In this document: one piece after another, positions 9,559-19,061 of the stretch
Layout of the letters: each line of letters opens with the position of its first letter
Numbering within the stretch: the first letter of the stretch is position 1
DNA from: CAZWBR01 sp964632305
Lineage (GTDB): Bacteria; Bacteroidota; Bacteroidia; Bacteroidales; Prolixibacteraceae
Length of the DNA: 64,000 bases
Direction of reading: 5' to 3'
NCBI GenBank assembly: GCA_964632305.1
Contig: CAZWBR010000003.1
Span: 62,001-126,000 of the forward strand
The notes under the pieces: model-generated
The model's input: only the letters and a program-made list of their open reading frames with translations
Databases searched by the model: none
What the model was told of the DNA's origin: nothing
Translations under genes and position numbers: made by a program

Positions 9559-9817
9559 AAGACTATTGGTAAACTCCACGTTGATCAGCGTGATCAGCGG
9601 GAAACAGATACTGATCTGAAAGCGGTGGATAGTTTCGGATGACTTTGGGAACATCCCCTGCCGGGACAGATAGTTGGATTAGCTTACTAAAACAATCCTC
9701 TTTAGGCCTGTGGTAAGCCGGTTAAAATTTGTACCTTGCGGTAATTTTGGCCAACATTTAACGACTGTTTTATTGCTTTCCGACAGATCTTTAAATAATT
9801 GCAAGAAGGAGAAAAAA

Positions 9818-10387
9818 ATGAAAATCACCATCCTTAACGGGAATATGGGTCAGGAAGAGAGCGCTTTCACCCGTTATCTCGACCGGCTCTGCACGGAGCT
9901 TGTCGGGCAACATCAGGTGGAACGTTTCGACCTCAGCAAAATGGAGTTGCACTATTGCACCGGCTGCTGGAGCTGTTGGTGGAAGACTCCCGGCCTCTGT
10001 GCCCTGCACGACGATGCCAACCCTATCTTTCGCTCGGTGATCAACGCCGATTTCCTGATCTTCGCCTCACCGCTGATGGCCGGCTTTACCAGCTCGGCGC
10101 TGAAGAAGATCACCGACCGGCTGATCATCCTGCTTCATCCCTATGTTGAGCTGCAGCAAGGCGAATGTCACCATGTCAAACGTTACGATCGCTACCCCGA
10201 GTTTGGATTGCTGGTCGGGCGCGAAAGCGATACCGACGACGAGGACCTGGAAATTATCGCCGGGATCTACGACCGTTTTGCCCTAAATTTTCATAACCAT
10301 AAACGGTTTATTCATTTAACTGATCGTTCCACACCGGAGGAGACTGCCCATGAAATTAGTTCTGTTCAACGGTTCGCCGCGGTATAA
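9818..10387 (+). CDS. Flavodoxin-family NAD(P)H-dependent oxidoreductase
   Basis: A 189-residue FMN-binding flavodoxin-fold protein of the NADPH-dependent FMN reductase/iron-sulfur-flavoprotein-like group. After the first strand (MKITILNGN), the segment LHYCTGCWSCWWKTPGLC carries a CxxCxxC cluster, and FASPLMAGFTSSALKKITDR is the usual FMN-contact region. The start at 9818 is preferred over upstream codons because of the strong ribosome-binding site AAGGAG at 9806-9811. It overlaps the next flavodoxin-like gene by 38 bp, so the two are co-transcribed. The substrate is unknown. Confidence 0.8.
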   Translation: MKITILNGNMGQEESAFTRYLDRLCTELVGQHQVERFDLSKMELHYCTGCWSCWWKTPGLCALHDDANPIFRSVINADFLIFASPLMAGFTSSALKKITDRLIILLHPYVELQQGECHHVKRYDRYPEFGLLVGRESDTDDEDLEIIAGIYDRFALNFHNHKRFIHLTDRSTPEETAHEISSVQRFAAV

Positions 10388-11009
10388 GAAGAGTAATTCG
10401 GCCCTGCTGGCCGACCACTTCCTGAAGGGATATGCCAAAGTTCATCCCGAAACGGTCGAGGTGCACTATCTGGCCAATCTAAAAAAGCGCCGGGAGCAGG
10501 TCGATGCCTTTGCCAATGCGGAGCTTGTGATCATGATCTTCCCGCTCTACACCGATTGCATGCCGGCCATCGTGAAAGAGTTCTTCGAGCAACTGATTCT
10601 GCAAAAGGGCAATCCGGAAAAACAGATTGGCTTTATCGTTCAATCGGGTTTTCCGGAGGCGATGCATTCGGTTTGGCTCGAACGTTACCTCGACAAGCTG
10701 ATCGGGAGGATGGGTTATCGCTACCTGGGCACCGTAATCAGGGGAGGCGTCGAAGGGATTCAGATCATGCCGTGGTGGATGACCCGAAAGCTCTACCGGC
10801 AATTCGAAGAGCTGGGCGAACAGTTTGCCCGCTACGGACGTTTCGATTCGCGGATCTCCACCCAACTGGGGCATCCCTACAAGATGTCAGCCATCGGGCG
10901 GATTGGTTTCAGTATTTTTAACAAACTGGGATTGACCAACTTTTACTGGAACAGCAACCTGAAGAAGAACGGGGCATGGGAAAAACGCTTCGATCGACCC
11001 TATAAATAA
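10350..11009 (+). CDS. Second flavodoxin-like NAD(P)H oxidoreductase
   Basis: Starts with a flavodoxin-fold P-strand and loop (KLVLFNGSPRYKKSNSALL), then IMIFPLYTDCMPAIVKEFFEQL typical of NAD(P)H:quinone/FMN reductases. It lacks the Cys cluster of its upstream neighbour. The start overlaps the previous gene by 38 bp and has its own GGAGGAG (10336-10342), giving translational coupling. The pair may form a heteromeric flavoenzyme; that is inference from overlap and homology. Confidence 0.78.
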   Translation: MKLVLFNGSPRYKKSNSALLADHFLKGYAKVHPETVEVHYLANLKKRREQVDAFANAELVIMIFPLYTDCMPAIVKEFFEQLILQKGNPEKQIGFIVQSGFPEAMHSVWLERYLDKLIGRMGYRYLGTVIRGGVEGIQIMPWWMTRKLYRQFEELGEQFARYGRFDSRISTQLGHPYKMSAIGRIGFSIFNKLGLTNFYWNSNLKKNGAWEKRFDRPYK

Positions 11010-11016
11010 TTCTCCT

Positions 11017-11295
11017 ATGCCACGCACCGAATTAACCGCATTACCCAATATCGGGAAGACCCTGGCCCAACTGCTGCAATCGGTCGGGATTGAGACAATA
11101 GAAGATCTGTTCAGTATCGGTAGCGAGAACGCCTTTATCCGTATTTATACCGTGGACCGCGAAGCCTGCTACAGCAAGCTTTGCGCGCTCGAAGGGGCGA
11201 TCCGGGGAATCCGCTGGCACGACCTGAGCCCGGAGCGTAAGATGGAGCTAAAAATGTTTTACCATCACACCACACAACCGGATAAGAAAAGATAG
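11017..11295 (+). CDS. TfoX/Sxy C-terminal domain protein
   Basis: A 92-residue stand-alone TfoX_C domain: ALPNIGKTLAQLLQSVGIET with a helix-hairpin-helix-like pattern, then CALEGAIRGIRWHDLSPERK, the family hallmark. The N-terminal TfoX domain of the competence regulator is absent, so a role in competence should not be assumed. It starts 7 bp after the flavodoxin gene, so it belongs to the same operon. Confidence 0.82.
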   Translation: MPRTELTALPNIGKTLAQLLQSVGIETIEDLFSIGSENAFIRIYTVDREACYSKLCALEGAIRGIRWHDLSPERKMELKMFYHHTTQPDKKR

Positions 11296-11462
11296 AAGAG
11301 GATCGGTTTAATTTCAACGTTTCCCAAAGATGACCCGGATTATTCTGCGAAAATCAGCGGGATCAGCGGGAAAGCTCCTGCAATATCTAATTCGGATGTA
11401 ATTTAAAGGTCAACAGACGTTTTAGTCCCCTTCTCTCCTTTCAGCCAACAAGGACAACCAGC
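11296..11462. other. Short convergent spacer
   Basis: Contains a fragment (about 11343-11371) of the dispersed ATCAGCGGGATCAGCGGGAAA-type repeat also seen near 9580 and 17280-17345. No gene. Confidence 0.4.
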
Positions 11463-12548
11463 TTATTTCATCAGCTCCTCTCCCACCGAAGCTGAGATCA
11501 GGTTAAGGATCAACTGTTCGGCCAGCGGATCGTAAAACGGCAGATCGGGACGGTTGCGGACATTCTTTCGTGATTCGTCCAACCGGCCGTCTGTGATTAA
11601 CCGACAAAGAATCAACTTACCCAACCCATTTTTGGGCTTAAGCTCCACCACCGGGTATTGAGCATTTGAAGTCCCGGCAGCCAGGTAAGGGTTCAGCGCC
11701 AAACCTGCCGGATCAATTTTCATACCCAACACCGGGAAAACGGCCCCGCCCATGCCATTAAAGGAAGGGACGGAGGGATTCTCAATATTGAAATTCATCT
11801 CTTTGTTTGCACTAACGATAACAGCGCTACTGATGGAATCGCTCGTCGGATAGAATTGGGTCCCGGCCCCAAAGGGCAGTTTAACATTCAATTCAGCTCC
11901 TCCGGTCAATGCTTTGGGCCCGAAATCCAGAAAGAGGACCGACATACCCCGCCTCAGGGCCCGATCGAGAAGCTGGGCTGTCTCTTTATCCCCGTTAGAA
12001 AAACGCTGCCAGGTCTGACTACCGCACAGAACAACCTGTCCCCATGAGATAGACGGGGCTTCCAGCTCCCATTTCTCAACGAAGCCATGAAGCTGAGACT
12101 CCCATTCCGGTACGGTCACCATGATTTTGCCAAGGCGCTCCGACTTTTCGGGCTCGATCACCCGAATCGGTTCCGCAGGGGGTAGCCCGGTAAACAGTTG
12201 CTGTTCATTATTGAGGGTCAGCCGGTAATCCCCTTCGGCCTTAGGCGCCGGGACCATCAGCGGGATCTTAAACTCCTGCAAGGGCTTAAGTTCGAAATTG
12301 AGCCGGTTATCCCAGACCTTCTCCCCCTTCTCGTTCAGGATCTCAACCTGCGCGGTTAAGGCTGCTGGCCGGTCCCCCTCGTTTTGAAAAGTAATGTCCA
12401 AAGAGATATTCCTTCCCGGCTGGAAATTGGATCCGTGCATTCGCCAGATCGCCTTGATCCCTTTTGGGGACTGCGCCTTCAGTAACTCAGCCGGGACTAA
12501 CAGCAGAACTGCGACAATCAGCATGGATAAGATCCATCGGATAGTCAT
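11463..12548 (-). CDS. Exported protein of unknown function
   Basis: Not recognised. It has a signal peptide (IRWILSMLIVAVLLLVPAELLKAQ), an N-terminal Ig-like beta-sandwich (residues ~35-110: ISLDITFQNEGDRPAALTAQ...) of the type that precedes glycoside hydrolase or glycoprotein-binding modules, and a C-terminal alpha/beta part resembling a glutamine-amidotransferase-like fold without visible catalytic residues. The start at 12548 is preferred to 12584 because it begins the signal peptide. It is monocistronic. Confidence 0.6.
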   Translation of the reverse strand: MTIRWILSMLIVAVLLLVPAELLKAQSPKGIKAIWRMHGSNFQPGRNISLDITFQNEGDRPAALTAQVEILNEKGEKVWDNRLNFELKPLQEFKIPLMVPAPKAEGDYRLTLNNEQQLFTGLPPAEPIRVIEPEKSERLGKIMVTVPEWESQLHGFVEKWELEAPSISWGQVVLCGSQTWQRFSNGDKETAQLLDRALRRGMSVLFLDFGPKALTGGAELNVKLPFGAGTQFYPTSDSISSAVIVSANKEMNFNIENPSVPSFNGMGGAVFPVLGMKIDPAGLALNPYLAAGTSNAQYPVVELKPKNGLGKLILCRLITDGRLDESRKNVRNRPDLPFYDPLAEQLILNLISASVGEELMK

Positions 12549-12891
12549 TATCTGTAAACAAGGAGATTGATCTTGTCGGGTCATAACCTGAAAAAATTAA
12601 TAATATTGAAATCACCGGGGAGACTATCTCCCGAAAATCAGTTAAGGGTACATGGTTCCGTTCACCCGTAGACCGAAGGCAATGACAACCACCTGTTTCC
12701 GCCGGCAATATCACCGTATCTTTCAGCAATACACCACCATAACACAAACAGATCAATACCCTTGGGCCGGAATCCCCCAATAATTGGAATGATCCCTCAT
12801 TCATTAAACCAAAGGCTAAAAGTAAAAATTAAAGCAAAGTCAATGAATTATCGGAAAGTTTATTTTCCTTTATTCTGTAAAATATTCCATC
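12549..12891. other. Divergent promoter spacer
   Basis: Spacer between the exported unknown gene and the symporter gene. No gene, and no riboswitch that I can recognise. The segment next to the symporter (12840-12885) is AT-rich. Confidence 0.4.
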
Positions 12892-14121
12892 ATGGCTAAG
12901 ATCAAGCTCGCCCTTCATTACCAGATCCTCATCGCTCTTATACTGGGCGCCTTTTTCGGCTATCATTTCTCCGACGCGACAGCCTATACCAACTGGGCGG
13001 GAGAGATCTTCCTGAGAGGGCTGAACATGATTATTGTTCCGTTGATTCTATGCTCGATCATTACCGGGGTGGCGAGTGTAGGCAATGCCGATAACCTGGG
13101 GAGGCTTGGCGCCAAGACGATCGCTTATTACCTGTTGACCTCACTGGCGGCTATCGTAACCGGCTTTATCCTTGTCTCTGCTTTCAGACCCGGCGAGGGC
13201 GCCGAACTGGGATTTAAGGCCCCGATAGAAGAGATCTCCGTCCTGACCGATAGCTTTGGCCAAACCCTGATCCGAATTGTTCCCACCAATATATTCGAGG
13301 CCTTCACGCAGGGACAGATGCTGTCGATCATCTTTTTCGCGATCCTGTTCGGTTACTTCATCACCAAAATTGATGAGAAACCCCGGATGCAACTCCTCGG
13401 GATCCTGAACGCCTCCCTGGAGGTGATCATGAAAATGACCCTTTTCATCATAAAATTTACCCCGATAGGGATCTTCAGCATCTCGGCCAAAGTAATGGCC
13501 CAACAGGTTGAATTAGGGAATAATGTCAGCGCGATCCTGAGCCGCCTGGGCCTTTATATCCTTACAGTTCTCCTCGGTCTACTGATCCATGGGCTGATCA
13601 CCCTGCCGCTGACCGTGAGACTGCTTGGCCGGACCAACCCGGTCAAACATCTGAAAAACATGGCCACTCCATTGTTAACCGCGTTCTCCACCTCCTCGTC
13701 GAATGCCACGCTGCCCCTGTCGATTGAAGCCGTCGAACAGAACGACGGCGTCTCCAACAAGATCGCCAGTTTCACCCTCCCACTGGGCGCCACCATTAAC
13801 ATGGACGGGACCGCCCTCTACGAGTGTGTCGCGGTAATGTTTATCGCGCAGGCTTACGGGATCGAATTAACGATCGCCCAGCAGTTAATCGTTGTCTTCA
13901 CCGCCCTTCTGGCCGCTATAGGTTCAGCGGGTATCCCGATGGCCGGACTGGTGATGATGGCCGTCGTGCTGAAAGCGGTGGGCCTCCCCCTCGAGGGGAT
14001 CGGCCTGATCCTTGCCGTCGACCGTATTCTGGATATGTTCCGTACCACCATCAATGTTTACGGCGACACCTGTTGCGCCGTGGTGATCGCCAAATCGGAA
14101 GGTGAGAAACTGAAGATCTGA
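12892..14121 (+). CDS. Dicarboxylate/amino-acid:cation symporter (DAACS)
   Basis: A 409-residue inner-membrane transporter of the glutamate/aspartate/C4-dicarboxylate:Na+/H+ family (GltP, GltT, DctA relatives). It has about eight membrane segments, the serine-rich re-entrant loop SSSNATLP (268-275), NMDGT at 303-307 forming the cation/substrate site, and a second loop SAGIPMAGL. The family is certain; substrate choice between glutamate and C4-dicarboxylates is not. It is monocistronic with a terminator directly downstream. Confidence 0.92.
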   Translation: MAKIKLALHYQILIALILGAFFGYHFSDATAYTNWAGEIFLRGLNMIIVPLILCSIITGVASVGNADNLGRLGAKTIAYYLLTSLAAIVTGFILVSAFRPGEGAELGFKAPIEEISVLTDSFGQTLIRIVPTNIFEAFTQGQMLSIIFFAILFGYFITKIDEKPRMQLLGILNASLEVIMKMTLFIIKFTPIGIFSISAKVMAQQVELGNNVSAILSRLGLYILTVLLGLLIHGLITLPLTVRLLGRTNPVKHLKNMATPLLTAFSTSSSNATLPLSIEAVEQNDGVSNKIASFTLPLGATINMDGTALYECVAVMFIAQAYGIELTIAQQLIVVFTALLAAIGSAGIPMAGLVMMAVVLKAVGLPLEGIGLILAVDRILDMFRTTINVYGDTCCAVVIAKSEGEKLKI

Positions 14122-14140
14122 TTTAAATCCAACCTCAACA

Positions 14141-14186
14141 AAAAAACGTTGCAAATCGTGCGAACCGCACCTTTGCAACGTTTTCT
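14141..14186. terminator. Bidirectional terminator
   Basis: A 13-bp stem (14143-14155 with 14172-14184), A-run left and T-run right, between the convergent symporter and uracil permease genes. Confidence 0.92.
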
Positions 14187-14210
14187 ATATCTTATCCGGT
14201 TATCGGGCAA

Positions 14211-15500
14211 TTACGCCTCTTTATTCATCAGGCCTATCTTATCGAACAACCAGAACAACAATGACAGTACCACGCCGATAACGGCGGCAAAGGCCATCCC
14301 TTTCAACTGCACCGTTCCAATGCTGATGCTTGCCCCGCTGACGCCCACCACGAAGGTGATGGCGCCAAGGACCATGTTACGGTTACGGCTGAAATCAACC
14401 TTCTGCTCGACGAACATACGGAAACCCTGTACCGCGATCACCCCGTAGAGCAACATAGTGATCCCGCCCATCACCGCGTTGGGGATAGTCGAGATGGCGG
14501 CCGAGACCTTACCGATACAGGAGAAGGCGATAGCCAGAAGGGCGGCGCCGCGGATCACCCAGACGGAATAAACCCTCGTGATAGCCATCACCCCGATATT
14601 CTCGCCGTAAGTGGTGTTCGGGGGCGAACCGGCAAACCCGGAGAGGATATTACTGATCCCGTCGCCCAAAAGCGAACGGTGCAACCCGGGATTCTCCATC
14701 AGATCCGACTCGGTGATCTTCCCGGTCACGATCAGGTGGCTGATATGCTCGGCCAGTACCACGATACAGGCCGGAGCTATGATGATAATAGCATTGATAT
14801 CAAAAACAGGCGCGTGAAATTTCGGCAGCGCAAACCAGGCCGCGTTGCTGATGGTCTCCGTATCGACCATACCCATGGCCAGGGCTAAAAAATAACCGAC
14901 AACCACTGCAAACAAGATCGGGATCACCTGAAGGAACCCACGGAACATCACCGACCCGATGATCCCCACACAGAGGGTGAACATCGAAACGATCAACGTG
15001 TTGGGATCGGCAACAAACGGCTCGACCACCTTTCCCACATCGGTTGACCCGGCGGCCAGTCCGGCCTGCTGAGCGGCCACAGGGGCCAGCTCCAACCCGA
15101 TAATGGCCACCACAGCACCCATCACTGCCGGAGGCATCACCACATCAATCCATCGTATCCCCCACTGTTTTACCACGAAGGATATCAGCACAAAGAACAA
15201 TCCGAAGAAGATAAAACCCGACTGGGCGTGGGTAAATCCCCCGTAGGAACTGATGATCAGTAAAGCCGGGGCAATAAAGGCAAAGCTGGAACCCAGATAA
15301 GCCGGTATTCCCCCTTTGGTAACCCAGGTATAAATCAGTGTGCCAATGCCGTTCATAAGCAGGGCAATGGCCGGATCGACCCCTAACAGGATCGGGACCA
15401 GGATGGTCGCGCCAAACATGGCCGTCAAATGTTGAAAACTGAGCGGGATGCTCTCTAAAACCGGAAGTTTCTCGTGAATCCCAATAATACGTCTTGCCAT
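14211..15500 (-). CDS. Uracil/xanthine permease, UraA-type (NCS2)
   Basis: Nucleobase:cation symporter-2 family, inner membrane, 429 residues with 12-14 membrane segments. The opening IPLSFQHLTAMFGATILVPILLGVDP and the later AEHISHLIVTGKITE with LLGDGISNILSGFAGSPPNTTYGEN are the conserved UraA regions, including the TM8-TM10 substrate site. The best match is uracil permease. It is monocistronic and shares the terminator at 14141-14186. Confidence 0.92.
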   Translation of the reverse strand: MARRIIGIHEKLPVLESIPLSFQHLTAMFGATILVPILLGVDPAIALLMNGIGTLIYTWVTKGGIPAYLGSSFAFIAPALLIISSYGGFTHAQSGFIFFGLFFVLISFVVKQWGIRWIDVVMPPAVMGAVVAIIGLELAPVAAQQAGLAAGSTDVGKVVEPFVADPNTLIVSMFTLCVGIIGSVMFRGFLQVIPILFAVVVGYFLALAMGMVDTETISNAAWFALPKFHAPVFDINAIIIIAPACIVVLAEHISHLIVTGKITESDLMENPGLHRSLLGDGISNILSGFAGSPPNTTYGENIGVMAITRVYSVWVIRGAALLAIAFSCIGKVSAAISTIPNAVMGGITMLLYGVIAVQGFRMFVEQKVDFSRNRNMVLGAITFVVGVSGASISIGTVQLKGMAFAAVIGVVLSLLFWLFDKIGLMNKEA

Positions 15501-15951
15501 TTGCAGATCTCTTTAATAATTAATTAATTAGTTTGTTCGATTTGGAAACCTAAAATCGTGTGAAATTAACACATTGTTTTAAAAACAGGCTATCCCATCG
15601 AAATTTTTCTTATCAAAAAAAGCAGGAATTGTAAAGTATAGATCGCTGAAAATGTGTACTCCTCCCTATTAGCCGTCCGTTTTCACTGCCACACCCGCTC
15701 CCCGTCAGGTTACCAGGCAGTAAAAATTTTGATCAAAAAACCGGTCCGGCAGGAACATAACAAACAATATATGTTTAATTTTCGGGACCATTCTTTACCG
15801 TACAAACTAAATCGGGACGACGAACCATCCGCCCACAGATGTTATGTTTGAGCGTGAGGAATTGCCCAACAATTTAAACAGCTAATGCGGCCAAAAACAA
15901 ATCGGGCGGCACAGCAGCTATTTACTAGGACTGATCGTAAATGAAAGTATT
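15501..15951. other. Divergent spacer
   Basis: Non-coding spacer between the uracil permease and the exported paralogue pair. The left 100 bp are AT-rich and should hold the permease promoter. I recognise no riboswitch. Confidence 0.4.
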
Positions 15952-16509
15952 ATGAAAAATATTGTTCTGTTCTTTCTAATCTTTCTCCCCACATCGGCGT
16001 TTTGCCAGTACTTCGTGGTAACTCCAAAGGGATTGAGAAACGCGAACGACACCTCCAAAACTTACGTGGTGGTAACAATCGATTCGCTCACTACCGAACA
16101 GATTTTCCGTAACTCGGTCAACTATATCCAAAAGGTTTATAATGTTCCCAATAATGTTGTAAGAGGACAGGTGCCGAATAAATTTCTCAAATATATCACC
16201 AGCGCTTCAAATGTCTGTAAAATATGGAAGGACTCCATCGATGTCAGCTACGTCACTTCATTGACCTTCAAAGAGCGCAAGATCAGGTATGAAATAAATA
16301 ACATCGAGCTATTTACCTATTTCTATTCCAGCACCGACAAAAGATACTATTCCTTCGTGGATGACCCGTTGATCAGGGGAATCTTTAATAAGAACGGAGA
16401 GGTAAAAGAAGAATCAGCCAAAAGACTGCTTGAATATTACTTCAATAACGAGTTCAACTTCGTGGTCAGCTATTTAAATGGCAGCAGGACTAAAAAAGAG
16501 GAGTGGTAG
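15952..16509 (+). CDS. Exported DUF4468-like protein, copy 1
   Basis: A 185-residue protein with a signal peptide (KNIVLFFLIFLPTSAFCQ). The mature start YFVVTPKGLRNANDTSKTYV and DSLTTEQIFRNSVNYI are shared in position with the next gene, so the two are tandem paralogues. The pattern resembles the DUF4468 TBP-like domain of Bacteroidota, identified by eye only. Function unknown; presumably periplasmic. Confidence 0.65.
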   Translation: MKNIVLFFLIFLPTSAFCQYFVVTPKGLRNANDTSKTYVVVTIDSLTTEQIFRNSVNYIQKVYNVPNNVVRGQVPNKFLKYITSASNVCKIWKDSIDVSYVTSLTFKERKIRYEINNIELFTYFYSSTDKRYYSFVDDPLIRGIFNKNGEVKEESAKRLLEYYFNNEFNFVVSYLNGSRTKKEEW

Positions 16510-16549
16510 CCAATCTTAAACTTATTAACCATAAACGGAATTTCCCAAC

Positions 16550-17113
16550 ATGAAAAATCGCATACTTTTAGTCCTGCTCTTTGTTTGGAACCTTGGCTTC
16601 GGACAGAGCTTCAAAGTGACTCCCAACGGAATCGAGTCGGCAAGCGACTCTTCAAAAAACTATATCGTGATCACGGTCGATTCGTTATCCGCACTGCAAC
16701 TATATCAAAATGCTATTGCCTATATCAACCTCAACATCGATTATCCTCTCGAAGCGGTTACCAGGCAGGTAGAGGGGGAAACGCTTGAATTTAACGTTCC
16801 CCGGCAGAATGTCTATATTCATTCGGGGATCGATGTTTATGCCATTGAATACAAGGCCTGCCTCTCCTTCCGGGACAAACAGGTGAAATATGAAATTCGG
16901 AATTTTAGTATGTCGAATATTAACCTGTACGGAGTATGGCCGATCGAATTTATCGGGAGTTACCAAACCAACGGACTGTACAATAAAAAAGGAGAATTAA
17001 AGAAAAAGGATTTCAAGAAGAATATCGAACAACATCTTCAGGAACAGTTGAAAATATTCACCGATTATCTGAAAGGGATCCGCGATAAAGACCCCGACAA
17101 TTGGTGGTCATAG
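16550..17113 (+). CDS. Exported DUF4468-like protein, copy 2
   Basis: A 187-residue paralogue of the gene 40 bp upstream. It has a signal peptide (RILLVLLFVWNLGFGQ), FKVTPNGIESASDSSKNYIV, then DSLSALQLYQNAIAYI, and a matching C-terminal part (LYNKKGELKKKDFK). The two differ enough to be an old duplication. Same operon, function unknown. Confidence 0.65.
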   Translation: MKNRILLVLLFVWNLGFGQSFKVTPNGIESASDSSKNYIVITVDSLSALQLYQNAIAYINLNIDYPLEAVTRQVEGETLEFNVPRQNVYIHSGIDVYAIEYKACLSFRDKQVKYEIRNFSMSNINLYGVWPIEFIGSYQTNGLYNKKGELKKKDFKKNIEQHLQEQLKIFTDYLKGIRDKDPDNWWS

Positions 17114-17543
17114 AGTTTTCACGCTTTCTCACCCGGTTCATCACGAACCGCCCCTAATTTTAACCCTTACGATTGATTCGGTAAACTCCCGGATTCCCAA
17201 AAAGTAGAAGCACGACCGGACTTTCGTCCTCGCGATCTGGGGTAGTGCTAAGTCGGAACCCTGCTTAAATAAATCTGTTTCCCGCCGATTACGCTGATCA
17301 ACACGGAGGTTTCCGCGAAAACCGGTGTATTCTGCGGGAAAATTTGTTTGTATACGGGTATTCCGGTACTGCACTAAAACTGAATCCCGCCACACCAGTT
17401 ATCGGGACCTTTACCAGCCACTCCGCCACGGTTATTTGTAAATTCAAAATAGGCGTAGTGTAAAAAAATTAAATTTTGATTACTAACAATAAAATATCCG
17501 GCATACTATTCTTACTTTTAAAAATGTACCAAAAGAGATTATC
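17114..17543. other. Spacer with dispersed repeat fragments
   Basis: Non-coding. At about 17280-17345 there are fragments of the ATTACGCTGATCAACACGG / TATTCTGCGGGAAAA repeat also present near 9580 and 11343. Its composition shifts to AT-rich at about 17440, just before the glutamate-synthase-like gene. Confidence 0.4.
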
Positions 17544-19061
17544 ATGTCGTTAAGTCCTAAATTATCAACAACATTCACCAACACGAAACTTAGAACCCCC
17601 GACAATATTTGTGATTTATCAGGGATGTGTTCGGTATGCTCGGATAAATGCACGGGGTTGTGTGAGATAGGGTTATCTGCCATTAGAGGATCTGAGGCGG
17701 CCTATCCGTATAACACCAATACCCAACAGTTTGCATCAGAGAAGATTTACCCTTTTGATTTTTCACATTTCAACATTAATGGTCGGGTATTTAGGGCTAT
17801 TGGCGCGGCAGAGGATGCTGAGCAGACCAATGTTCATTCAGCAGATATTTCACACGAGATTGGTTATGTAACCAAGATTAAATTAAAGGCGCCCATCATT
17901 CTGCCGGCAATGGCAAAATTAAACTGGGAAGACTATTATTCGGGAGCCGCTATGGCTGGTGTGATGGTTGTAATCGGTGAAAATGCCGTTAATAAAGATC
18001 CGGATTTAAAACACGACAGCAATGGAAAAGTGATCCATGCGCCAATCCTTGGCAAAATGATCGATTGTTTCAGACGATTTGAAAAAGGATATGGCGATAT
18101 TGTATTACAGGTAAACGCCGATGATATTGTTGTTGGCACGGCTGAGTATGCCTTAAAAAACTTTGAGCTTAGAACCATAGAGATTAAGTTTGGACAGGCC
18201 GCGAAAGGAATCCAGCATGTTGTCCCGGTATATTCCTACGATGAAGCGGTATCGCTAAAAAACAAAGGCTGTCTGGTTTTTCCTGACCCGATGGAAGAAG
18301 GGGTTAAAGAAGCGTTTGATCGTGGAGAAGGGTTTCATTGTATGCTGTATGGTCGTTTACCGATGTGGAATGAGTCTATTCTTGAAGAACTGATCAAAAG
18401 ATACCGGGATCATGGCGCTGACAATATCTTGTTTAAGATGGCGGGATATGACAAGGAGGATATACGTCGGGTTATACAGATAGCATCAAAGAATAATATT
18501 GCCTTGATTACCTTTGATGGAGCCGGCGGCGGAACGGGACACAGTCCGTGTAAAATGATGAATGAATGGAGCCATCCGACCATTGACCTGGAAAAAATAG
18601 TGATTGAAATCGTTAAGGATATAGAAAAAGAGGGGGGTTGGATACCTGAAATAGCTATTGCCGGAGGTATTGCAATGGAAGACACGATGTTTAAAGCAAT
18701 AGCCCTGGGCGCCCCTTATATAAAAATGGTCGGCATAGGAAGAGGGGCGATGGCTGCTGCCATGAGCGCGAAGAATATGGGAGAGCTGATTAAAGAGGGC
18801 AAGACGCCTAAAACTCACCTTGCTTTTGGAGATGAGGCCGATACCATATTTAAGGATGCAAAGTATATTAAAAGCATTTATAGGAACGAAGAGAACCCCA
18901 TATCTTATGGCGCAATAGGCCTGTATTCCTATCTTAATCGATTGTCCTTTGGAATGAGATTACTAATGACGCTTAATCGAAAATTCAAATTAAAATATAT
19001 CGACCAATCGGATGTTATTCCGTTAACTAAAGAAGCCAGGGAATTTTTGTCCGACTTATAG
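17544..19061 (+). CDS. FMN-binding glutamate-synthase-like protein
   Basis: A 505-residue protein made of the FMN/glutamate-synthase (GltB central) domain without amidotransferase or C-terminal GXGXG domains. The N terminus holds a cysteine cluster (CDLSGMCSVCSDKCTGLC) for a probable Fe-S centre. FDGAGGGTGHSPCKM and IAIAGGIAMEDTMFKAIALG form the FMN-phosphate site. Such stand-alone proteins are annotated as glutamate synthase-related; the true reaction is often unknown. Codons are more AT-rich than in neighbouring core genes and the spacers carry repeats, so it may be acquired. Confidence 0.8.
   Translation: MSLSPKLSTTFTNTKLRTPDNICDLSGMCSVCSDKCTGLCEIGLSAIRGSEAAYPYNTNTQQFASEKIYPFDFSHFNINGRVFRAIGAAEDAEQTNVHSADISHEIGYVTKIKLKAPIILPAMAKLNWEDYYSGAAMAGVMVVIGENAVNKDPDLKHDSNGKVIHAPILGKMIDCFRRFEKGYGDIVLQVNADDIVVGTAEYALKNFELRTIEIKFGQAAKGIQHVVPVYSYDEAVSLKNKGCLVFPDPMEEGVKEAFDRGEGFHCMLYGRLPMWNESILEELIKRYRDHGADNILFKMAGYDKEDIRRVIQIASKNNIALITFDGAGGGTGHSPCKMMNEWSHPTIDLEKIVIEIVKDIEKEGGWIPEIAIAGGIAMEDTMFKAIALGAPYIKMVGIGRGAMAAAMSAKNMGELIKEGKTPKTHLAFGDEADTIFKDAKYIKSIYRNEENPISYGAIGLYSYLNRLSFGMRLLMTLNRKFKLKYIDQSDVIPLTKEAREFLSDL

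Noticed and set aside
12487..12804. 105-codon leftward open frame upstream of the exported unknown
   Set aside because: Overlaps the signal peptide of the real gene in another frame and has no RBS or conserved pattern.
12549..12891. Riboswitch in the spacer before the symporter
   Set aside because: Some pairing is possible but no known aptamer consensus is recognisable.
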